Source: Megalonaias nervosa (taxonomy: Eukaryota; Mollusca; Bivalvia; Unionida; Unionidae). From it: a stretch of DNA of 64,000 nucleotides. A program made the position numbers and the translations under genes. Position 1 is the stretch's first letter; each line of letters starts with the position of its first letter. This document shows, piece by piece, positions 47,679-55,135 of this stretch. The DNA is taken from positions 62,001 through 126,000 of the forward strand of contig JAECUM010000850.1 of NCBI GenBank assembly GCA_016617855.1. The letters run 5' to 3'. The notes below the pieces were generated by a model that ran no database searches, had not been told where the DNA came from, and saw only the letters and a program-made list of their open reading frames with translations.

Positions 47679-47907
47679 AAATAAACTAGACTTTGATCTT
47701 GACGCTGAATTTATTATGACACTGAAACAACGACAGAATAATCATTGTGCGAGCTGTAACTGTAATATGTTGTGGCAGTATTCGAATAATAATCCAAGAC
47801 AGTTTACCGTAGATAGAATTAACAGTAGTCTTGGTCACACACGCGAAAATGTGATGCTGACCTGTCTTGAATGTAATCGACGTAGGGGTGCCAGTTTACA
47901 AAAGTGA
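47620..47907 (+). CDS. HNH endonuclease domain overlapping the helicase 3' end, element B
   Basis: The frame overlaps the last 59 bases of the helicase in another register. The domain itself starts after about 47,690: LKQRQNNHCASC with CxxC, FTVDRINSSLGHTRENVMLT (the HNH core, with DR in place of DH) and CLECNRRRG with the second CxxC. A single-base change would place it as a third domain of the polymerase-helicase, but a separate gene from the ATG at 47,717 is also possible. It meets the tail of a minus-strand integrase fragment at about 47,900, which is probably a recombination join, so its natural end may be missing. Confidence 0.75.
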   Translation: MSRTKLSRKNYLVTNNVTNKNKLDFDLDAEFIMTLKQRQNNHCASCNCNMLWQYSNNNPRQFTVDRINSSLGHTRENVMLTCLECNRRRGASLQK

Positions 47908-48482
47908 ACGCGGTGGTAATTGTGTCTTCAGGAATTACTTGTAATTGTTCGCGTACAAATCCACGTTGAGGAGCAGTTGAATCTAGTCTGTAGATTGCAG
48001 GTCTACCCGTGGATCTTACCACACTGGAAATTTTATGTGTTGTCACACTCCAAATAGGATCAGTTGCTCTTTTTTTACCCCCTTCAAGTTCACCAGGTTC
48101 ATATAAGTATCTGATAGTCACATTATCTAGTACTGGTTGAGAGGAAGAGCCATGTCGTTGTATTGGTATATGTTTCTTTGTGATCGCATTGGTAGGATTC
48201 ATAGAAGCTGTACGGGTAATTTCATTATTTAACGCAGCTATCACACCTGATAATCTTGCAACCCATTCCCGAGATCTCATGTCTTTATGAACTTTATTTA
48301 GAGATATTTTCTGCGCATACTGATATCCAAATAACCGCTCAGCAAGTATTTATTAAATCGTTCAATGATTGCCTGATCACGATGAATTGCAGTGTGTCCT
48401 CGTCTGATTTTAACGTTGTTTTTTCATCAACGATGATACTGCACCAAGAAATTCATTGCCAAGATCAACCTGTAATAGTTGT
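47900..48482 (-). pseudogene. Second integrase fragment, C-terminal part, element B
   Basis: Reads on the minus strand from VDLGNEFLGAVSSLMKKQ (second catalytic Asp) through HRDQAIIERFNKYLAERLFG, which keeps the catalytic Glu in IIERFN, to a C-terminal chromo/SH3-like part (TIRYLYEPGELEGGKKRATD, STAPQRGFVREQL). The frame changes between 48,440 and 48,280. The N-terminal half, including the first catalytic Asp, is absent. The fragment is joined upstream to the truncated ATPase and abuts the HNH gene downstream, so it is not in the position of the element's own integrase at 49,377. Confidence 0.85.
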
Positions 48483-48819
48483 GGCTCGTAACCACAAGAT
48501 TATTGATGCCACCATCAAGATTTTCGATGGATGGTGTATCATTGATGTCAGTGATAAATTCAAAAACATAACTGTCATTGAAAGCCTTTGCTGCTTCACT
48601 AAATTTCTTAAGAACATCATAACATGGTTGATCATCTACGGATGGCGCTACTAAATAAAGTTTGTCCCATTTGAACCACCTCATTATCAGGTTGACCAAA
48701 AACGGAGTTTTACCCGACCCAGAAAGACCAATTATAATGGCATTAACAAAATTTGGTGGCACTGGATCATGCTTGACTGGTGCTTGCTCGCGTGTCACTG
48801 AAAAGTCAATCACGTTCAT
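48483..48819 (-). pseudogene. Packaging ATPase (A32-like), truncated before Walker B, element B
   Basis: Starts MNVIDFSVTREQAPVKHDPV, with a perfect Walker A in IIGLSGSGKTPFL and the conserved WFKWDKLYLVAPSVDDQPCY. It stops being ATPase after GGINNLVV, just where the Walker B acidic pair should follow. From there the sequence is integrase (see 47,900-48,482) read in a different frame, giving a 130-codon chimeric frame. The protein cannot hydrolyse ATP as it stands. The gene diverges from the PLA2-like gene, the start codons being about 90 bp apart, as in element D. Confidence 0.88.
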
Positions 48820-48905
48820 ATTGTTCGAATACAGTATTATTTATAATCATGAACGTGACACGCTTGATCAATCGCATTTATTGGATACAACTGTGTTAAA
48901 AGCAA
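48820..48905. promoter_or_regulatory. Short divergent intergenic region (ATPase/PLA2), element B
   Basis: About 86 AT-rich bases lie between two oppositely directed start sites, containing ATTATTTATAATC. Element D has the same arrangement over about 82 bases (53,141-53,222). A bidirectional promoter is the simplest reading; no defined motif is proven. Confidence 0.4.
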
Positions 48906-49337
48906 CAACGACAAAAAATAGCAGGCTAGCACTTACAGGTAGTGTGTAAAATGCGGCATAAAATATACAAGTTTGTGAGCGGTGACACAGTCGCTGTCGG
49001 TGATATCGGCGCGACACTCGGAAAATTACCATGGGCTAAGTACCCAGAGAAAAACTTCTTCCGGGATATAATTACTGTCGTCCAAGAACCCGACTTGACA
49101 TCAAACGTGATGGAAAAAAGGCACCAAAACCAGGTGAATTTCCAGTAAATGCAATTCATTAAGCGTGCCATGCTCATGACATCAAGAATAAAAATAAAGA
49201 TCTACAACAACGACATATCGCGGACGTCAAGTTGATGCACACGTTGAAGTCGATAAAAAAATAAAAATGTACGAGAATCACTCGCGAACTGGTTAATATG
49301 ATCGGCGATGAGCGGTAAACTAACCGTGGGTACATAG
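48906..49337 (+). pseudogene. PLA2-like (parvovirus VP1 type) virion protein, element B (broken)
   Basis: Such domains help virions breach endosomal membranes. Readable pieces are LGKLPWAKYP, then in another frame YCRPRTRLDIK where the calcium loop YCGPGT is expected (both Gly to Arg), PKPGEFPVNAI, a stop, ACHAHDIK (the catalytic HD pair of CxxHD) and DLQQRHIADVKLMHTLKSI. At least three frame breaks and one stop are present, and the altered calcium loop alone would abolish activity. Upstream Cys-Val-Lys-Cys-like residues pair with the N-terminal CxxC of element D. Confidence 0.75.
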
Positions 49338-49376
49338 TCTCCATATCCGGTAATTAATATCTAATAATTAATAATA

Positions 49377-50296
49377 ATGGAGTCGATTTATTATAGTCCA
49401 AGAGGATACTGGAAGGGTACAGCAGCGGTTAGGATAGTCGCCGATGGCAAATTAATCTGCAGCGTCCTAACACGATTCAGCATGGACGGTTTGATGTCAG
49501 CACGCCCAAAGAAGTTCATCAGGTAGATATTTTGTTTTTACCACATGACGTCACTGGCGCATCACGTAAACGACGCACATACAAATACGCTTTGACGGTC
49601 GTCGACGTTGCAAGCAGATCGGATCCGCTATCGGGTAAAAATGCAACTGAAGTCTCAGCAACGTTTGAACAAATTTATTCACGTGGACCTTAACAATGGC
49701 CACAGGCGGATCCTGGCAAAGAATTTCTCGGTGCAATAACATCGCTGATTCAACAACATATGTTAAAATCAGACGCGGACACACCGCGTTACATAGTGAT
49801 CAGGCAATCGTTCAACGATTTAATCGAACACTTGCTGAGCGATTATTTAGACATCAGTATGCCCAAGAATTGCTGAGCAAAAACAGATCTCGTGAATGGG
49901 TTTTGAGACTACCTTACGTGATAGCCGCGTTAAACAACGAAATCACTCTTGACATGATTAAGTTCAAAAACTTCTTTTCAAAAACACAAGCTACCCCACA
50001 CGGATTCCGCGCCCGCGCGACACACCTATGAGTCACTCACAAAGTCCAGTACTGGGCAGTAATGTAACAGGTATTTATATAAACCTGGTGAACTTGAGGG
50101 TGGTAAAAAAGAGCAATTAATCTGGAGTGTAACCAAATATAAAATTTCCAGCGTGGTAAGATCTACTTGCAGGAATGCAATCAACAGACTAGATTCAATA
50201 GCTCCTCTACTTGGATTTGTCCGTGAGCAATTACAAGTAATTCCTGAAAATACACAATTACCACCAGGTTGGATACGCGCTAGCAAAGGACACTAG
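49377..50296 (+). pseudogene. Polinton rve integrase, element B (frameshifts, Glu to Gln)
   Basis: Starts MESIYYSPRGYWKGTAAVR. After a break near 49,460 the core reads FDVSTPKEVHQVDILFLPHD (first Asp), TYKYALTVVDVASR, and then a stop at about 49,693 followed by QADPGKEFLGA (second Asp). After a frame change TALHSDQAIVQRFNRTLAER shows Gln where the catalytic Glu should be; the fragment at 47.9 kb and relatives have Glu there. A chromo/SH3-like C-terminus (RYLYKPGELEGGKK-type, LLGFVREQLQVIP) follows and the end is TAG at 50,294-50,296. It lies just inside the right end, the usual Polinton location. Confidence 0.88.
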
Positions 50297-50636
50297 TGCG
50301 GAGGAGCTTCTCGAGGGAGCTGGCTGTTACATTCAAGACATGTCAGCGCCGAGACTACTATCGATTAGTCCACGGTAAATTGTCGTATGTCATCAGGAAA
50401 ATACTGTCACAACATTATTGTGCTACAGCAGGCGCAGTGATTATTTTGTCGTTGTTCAGCGTCACGATATATTCAACCATCAAGATCAAACTGGTTTTTT
50501 TTATGTTGTTTTGTTGTTGTTGTTGTTGTTGTTGTTTTCTTTTAAATTTAACTTCTCACGTACAGCCAGCTAATTATTTTATATAACGTACTTGGAATTA
50601 GTGCTCCAGTCGTTGGAATGACGTCGGTCGCATCGG
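50297..50636 (+). other. Stretch after the integrase, one unrecognised open frame
   Basis: An open frame over 50,296-50,586 (RRSFSRELAVTFKTCQRRDY, then a hydrophobic segment and a Cys run translated from a TTG repeat at about 50,506-50,535). Half of it is repeat-derived. I cannot support it as a gene, though the first 60 codons have a protein-like composition. Confidence 0.35.
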
Positions 50637-50988
50637 TCAACGTTGAAGTGAATCATGGACGTTTGTCCTAGATACAACTATCAGATCATTAGGTCGCCAT
50701 AAGTTCCAAAACTCCAACATGGTCCTTTCTGGAATTACACTGCGTGTTATCTCACACTGAATATTGTCCTGAAGTCTAATTAACTTTTGCAGCTCACGTA
50801 ATGATTCGTCGCTGAATCGGTGGTTGTACAATATTTCCTCATAAATATCGACGTACTTTCTTAACCAGGTGTGTGGCGATTGTCTTTTAAAAGGAGGAGG
50901 TTGTCCTTGATCGCCGCACATGATAATTACCGACGGTTTTTTTTTTTTGTAGACAGCCAGTCGAGAAACATTTTTAACGTGTCCTTTG
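50637..50988 (-). pseudogene. Middle fragment of a second SF1 helicase, right end of element B
   Basis: The minus strand reads from KMFLDWLSTKKKK directly inside the right TIR to MCGDQGQPPPFKRQSP (motif III), YVDIYEEILYNHRFSDESL, LQKLIRLQ and FWNLWRPNDLIVVSRTNVHD, parallel to the complete helicase at 46.5-47.7 kb. Walker A and the C-terminal motifs are absent. Coding homology begins at the exact base where TIR homology stops. Confidence 0.88.
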
Positions 50989-51082
50989 GCGTTATTGATC
51001 TTGTATTTTCAGCTTTTGTAGGAACCTTTATTTTTCATAAATAAGGACTCGAGCAAATGGTCTGTTCACCCTCTCTGCTGCT
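50989..51082 (-). repeat. Right terminal inverted repeat of element B
   Basis: The complement reads AGCAGCAGAGAGGGTGAACA and matches the left TIR for 94 bases without a difference that I can see. It is followed by GGCCAA, the target duplication. No internal second tip copy is found near this end, unlike the left end. Confidence 0.95.
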
Positions 51083-51119
51083 GGCCAAATCAGTCCAATC
51101 GGCCTAAAGCTGGACCTGC
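51083..51119 (+). repeat. Host repeat R3, 3' part, resumed after element B
   Basis: Continuation of the repeat interrupted at 33,757: GGCCAAATCAGTCCAATCGG, ending in the TIR-like complement of GCAGGTCCAGCTTTAGG. Confidence 0.8.
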
Positions 51120-51249
51120 GTACAAAGAAGATCGTCGAGGAATAAAAGGTTTCAAATCAACGGGGCTGGTTTGTATTGTGCGCATGAGGGGTAACTGCGC
51201 GTAAACGTAACATTTGGTTTGCATTTTACCCCTGGAGGGTAACTGCGTG

Positions 51250-51490
51250 CAACACCCGCCTTAGCAAACGCAGGGCCCAATTTGGATCATTTTTCCGGGG
51301 CCCTCATAATTTATGTGCGTATCCCCCAGTGAGCACGGCATTTGGAAATAAACAATTAAACAAGTTTTATATGATACTGAACTTACGATAATAGATATAT
51401 TTTAAAACTTACTAATGCACGGTGTCCCTGTGAGCGCGGAACCCAATTGGGCCAAATCGGTCCAATCAGCCTAAGGCCGGTCTTGGGTAA
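51250..51490 (+). repeat. Host repeat R3, uninterrupted copy
   Basis: It carries the landmarks CCTTAGCAAACGCAGGGCCC, TTGGATCATTTTT, AGCACGGCATTTGGAAATAA, CTTTATATGATA-like sequence and AATTGGGCCAAATCGGTCCA. It runs continuously across the point where element B split the other copy and so serves as a natural pre-insertion reference. Confidence 0.85.
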
Positions 51491-51574
51491 ACGTAGCGGA
51501 ATTTGGATTGGATCCACAGAAATAGAGACAAAAGACATAATTTGGTACCCCCAAAACACATGACTGTTTCTCGT

Positions 51575-51920
51575 GCTTCAAGTCATTAAATAAAGTTTAT
51601 CGCACTTGCTGTTTTACCAGAACCACCAAGACGATTAAGATAAACCGTTTTATGTCTTGCGATTGGATCATTCACTGACGTATTCAGCGACGGTTGTGAT
51701 AATTTATTGTTGCAGTATTACACCGCAGGTGGTTTAACATCCGCAGATTCAGAATAATTACGTATTTGTTCGCGCTTTATTCTTCAATGACACCACCGGT
51801 TATCATCGCTGTCGATAAATTGTTACACAAGATCTATTTGTGGCTACTCTAACAGCGTCATTTGAAAATCGGTTAATCATCGATAACATATTTATTGACG
51901 AATATGCAAGCATCCTGAAA
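51575..51920 (-). pseudogene. Polymerase motif C / helicase Walker A fragment, element D
   Basis: The minus strand reads MLAYSSIN-like sequence and INRFSNDAVRVATN (motif C region, no Asp pair), several stops, SESADVKP, and DPIARHKTVYLNRLGGSGKT (helicase Walker A). It follows the same order as 46,341-46,690 of element B and independently shows that polymerase and helicase are consecutive in these elements. It ends just after Walker A. Confidence 0.8.
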
Positions 51921-52924
51921 GCAACAGGGAGGGCGGACCCTATGGACTCGTTTTGGTATTTATTTTGTAAACTCCCCCCTTCTACCCTACTTTGTTCGCC
52001 GCTGGGCTGCGCTACTGGGTATATATTTCTAATATGTTTCTTTAATCTCGAGACAGTGATGGGGACCCAAATAATGCGAATGTTTGTACCGAATAAATGG
52101 TCATACCTTTGTTTAGACAGGTATAAATAAATATTTCGGTTGAATAATTTATTGACCGAGGGAGAATTTTTAAGTTAGTGATTGTCCGCGTAGTTGTTGT
52201 GTTGTTTAAGATAATAAATCCCCGGCCAAAGTGCTTTTTTGGGCTTGTTGTTTAGCGAGACATGAGTTGGAGTGATGAGATGGGGGAGAAAAAAGGAGAG
52301 TTGCTGTTTCAACCAAAGTCATGAGCCAGGAGATACTGATTGGAGATGATATTTATTCTGTGGGGTCGCTTGACATGTTAGAAGAAGTTTTAAATTTATT
52401 ATATCCTGTCACCGGAAACCAAGTTTTATGAATATGCGTAGCGTGTGTGTATCAACCCCATTAAATACCGCCAAAATGTTGCAGTTATCTCTTATGACTT
52501 TAGGTATTTGAACATATCGCTGAGTAATATAAATCATCCGTGTTTTTATGTCTGCCTCGAGAAAATATTCGAGCTGGATTTTGTTTGTTTCTCTAACGTC
52601 ACGTCATCATAACCGCAAATTATATCCCGGATATTTCATTGTTAGTAGTAATTATGGGTTATTGGGTGACTAATAAGCGAATTTAGAGACTTATTTATAA
52701 GAAAATGTGCTGGCTGCAAAAAGATGATTTTATTTGTACGTCGCTGTCTTTTTCTAGTCTTGTTGGGTTAAACCGCATGGGTTCAATGTTTTGGTTTAAA
52801 CCGCCTGGGTTCAATGTTCCAAGGCAGCGTATCCAGTAAGATTCCTCTTCTTTCCTGGTTTCGAAACTCCAGTTAATAATATCATCGCCCCACGGCCCCC
52901 CTCCCAATTTATCAGCTGAATCTC
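51921..52924. other. Non-coding stretch within element D
   Basis: No gene read. The open frames at 51,840-52,130 and 52,695-52,928 are partly antisense to the viral fragments or lack features. Confidence 0.4.
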
Positions 52925-53140
52925 TCATTATTATTAAAATCCCTCAACACACTGTAGCATCGTTGGTCATCTACGGATGGCGCCACTAAATATAACTTAT
53001 CCCACTTAAGCCATCTCATTATCATGTTGAGCAGCAATTGAGTCTTTCCCGATTGGCCCTATAATAAATAGTTCGAATTGGGTTTGGTTATGCTTGACGG
53101 GTTCTATTTCTCGTGTCGCTGAGAAGTCAATGACATCCAT
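52925..53140 (-). pseudogene. Packaging ATPase N-terminal fragment, element D
   Basis: Starts MDVIDFSATREIEPVKHNQT and reaches FIIGPIGK, a damaged Walker A. After a one-base shift it continues with MRWLKWDKLYLVAPSVDDQR and stops near 52,925 in NNNERFS. Walker B is not found. It is closely related to the copy in B. It diverges from the PLA2-like gene, with 82 bp between starts. Confidence 0.85.
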
Positions 53141-53222
53141 ATTAATAACAAATATAACGAATAATATGTATTTATATTGTGTTCGATGCAGGGCACCCAC
53201 TAATACCAGTAAATTATCAACA

Positions 53223-53670
53223 ATGACGACGAGGAATAAAAGGCGTGCATATACAGACAAGTGTGTGAAATGTGGCACAAAAAATTAAAGTTTATTTCTT
53301 CTCGTGAGAAGTTAAGCGGTGATATCACTGCTTCACTTGGAAAATTACCAGGGACTCCATGGGCTAAGTATCCTGGCAAGAAACATCTTCGTAGGCATAA
53401 TTATTGTGGCACTGGAACCCGACTTGATATTCGACTCGATGAGCAAGATCAACCCCAACCAGGAGAGTCTCCAATAAATGCGCATCTCGTCAGGCGTGTC
53501 ATGTTCATGATGTCGCGTATAAAAGTCCAGATTTACAACAACGACATATCGCAGACGTGAAGTTGATACACACGCTAAAGTCAGTAAAAAATAAAAATCT
53601 GCGAGGATCACTAGCTAACTGGCTGATAAGATCTGCGATGAAAGGCAGATTAGTGTTAGGGGCTGGGTAA
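53223..53670 (+). pseudogene. PLA2-like virion protein, element D (two frame breaks, active site present)
   Basis: Starts MTTRNKRRAYTDKCVKCGTK with an N-terminal CxxC, then a stop. After a frame change come LGKLPGTPWAKYPGKKHL and HNYCGTGTRLDIRLDEQD, where YCGTGT fits the calcium-binding loop YCGPGT. A second frame change leads to ACHVHDVAYKSPDLQQRHIA, which contains the CxxHDxxY active site of viral PLA2 domains. The helical tail ends at TAA 53,668-53,670. This is the best-preserved PLA2-like copy in the window. Parvovirus VP1 and adintovirus capsids carry comparable domains. Confidence 0.82.
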
Positions 53671-53696
53671 TTAATCCGCTGATAATTATTATTATA

Positions 53697-54075
53697 ATGA
53701 TGGAGTCAATTTATTATAGCTCAAAGGAATACTGGAGGGATAGGGCTGTCATTAGTAAACTTGCTGACGCTGCAAGGGTCACACGTGCAGCTGCATCAAT
53801 ATCAAATCGCAAGCTGAATATCTTAAGAATGTAATCGATTATCACGAACATACAAATATGCATTAACTGTTGTTGACGTTGCAAGTAGATACAAAGCAGC
53901 AGAGCCGTTATTAGCTAAAACGGCAACCGAAGTTTCATCTGCATTTGAACGAATTTGTCGACGAGGGCCCTTGCAATGGCCACAGTAACTACAGGCTTAT
54001 CCCCACCTTTGCCAAGATGATGAAACGTCAAAATCAGGCACCTCTTAATCGTGATCAGGCAATTTAACGACACTT
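53697..54075 (+). pseudogene. rve integrase N-terminal half, element D
   Basis: Starts MMESIYYSSKEYWRDRAVIS, very close to B. After a break come RTYKYALTVVDVASRYKAAE and PLLAKTATEVSSAFERICRR. The first catalytic Asp region (HQVD) has been deleted between 53,830 and 53,845. The second Asp block is not readable after PLQWPQ, and the reading fades by about 54,075. Confidence 0.8.
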
Positions 54076-54179
54076 GGACAATAACAAGAAATTCCACAAA
54101 CACAAATAAATGCCATGTGACTGCATTAAATAAAAATAAAAATGAAGGGGTAAGGACGTAAGTGGATGACAGCTTATAC

Positions 54180-55135
54180 TCTTGCTGATCTTGCAGCACA
54201 TACTTTCCACCCTGGGCGAACCCAGTACTTTGCCGGATTCGACCTAATGACTGGTAATTATATGTACACAGCATAACAACTGCACAGAGTGAAGACGTGT
54301 ACATCATCGATTATTGGTCTGAAGAAAGCATATAATGGTTAGGCCGAGATATGCATCGTCGATACATCAACGTGTAGCGGGGAAAACGGAGTGAAATGAT
54401 ATATGAAGGGAAGGACGTTTCAGAAGACAACATAAAGAAGCACCCACACACCCATCTTTATACTTTACGCCGTATCGACTAATGCTTGACTTAATGTTTG
54501 GACATGCATTACTGCAAGAGAAGACAGATGCATCGACTTGGTCCGAGCAGCTGGTAGAAGACTGAAAAGCTCATGATGTTGCAAGAGCAGCCCTCTTAGA
54601 AGACAAACACGTGCAACATCTGATACATGACGGTTAAAGGAATAACAGGTTTGGCAATCAATGTCAAGAAAACTATAATGGCTAACTAATCATCTTACTC
54701 GACAGATTTAGTATGACCATGAATGAGCATGATTTGTAACGTATATACTACGTTGTAGAAGAAGTTCCTCTAATCAGAATTCTTGTCATATAATTCAGTC
54801 ACGGTGTGTTTTCTATCTTCCAATCAAAATACAACGGACGCTTGACACGTATTCATGAGGGTTCATACGATTTAACAATGCTGAATAGTTCAAGTACTGT
54901 ACTTATGATAATGTAGGCAAATGGATGGAACGTTGTCAGGAGTGCAAGAACAAAGGAGATGACGTCCAAGCGCAACCTCCATTTGGACCTTTTATTGTTT
55001 TTCTGTTGGAACCACAACCTGGACTGTTTGCAGACCATGCTACAGATGCATATGAAAATCGTTTCAAGCAAATAATCAAGTGGAGGCTCATTAACAAACA
55101 GCGGTTTAGGCAGAATAAAAACATACAATAATCAT
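54180..55135 (+). other. Unrecognised coding-like region right of element D
   Basis: Broken open segments have protein-like composition: YFTPYRLMLDLMFGHALLQE with TSTWSEQLVED-like sequence (about 54,455-54,560) and VGKWMERCQECKNKGDDVQA with PPFGPFIVFLLEPQPG (about 54,910-55,130). No family is recognised. They may be further genes of element D or of another mobile element. Confidence 0.35.

Larger units (their letters stand above)
33758..51082 (+). mobile_element. Element B: 17.3-kb Polinton/Maverick-type endogenous virus
   Basis: The ends are 94-bp terminal inverted repeats. The 6-bp sequence GGCCAA stands on both sides (33,753-33,758, sharing its last A with the TIR, and 51,083-51,088). A 6-bp duplication is the Polinton signature. 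Gene content covers a double-jelly-roll-type capsid module, adenain-like protease, family-B polymerase with SF1 helicase, packaging ATPase, PLA2-like protein and rve integrase. Joining the two flanks reproduces the order of the undisturbed repeat copy downstream, giving a virtual empty site. Nearly all genes are broken, and a SINE-like insertion and satellites have accumulated inside. Confidence 0.93.
51575..54080. mobile_element. Element D: decayed Polinton fragment
   Basis: Contains, in order, a polymerase/helicase fragment (minus), ATPase fragment (minus), PLA2-like gene (plus) and integrase N-terminal half (plus). Neither end has a recognisable TIR. The central 1 kb (51,921-52,924) has no readable coding signal. 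Order and orientation match the right half of B and element A. Confidence 0.75.
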
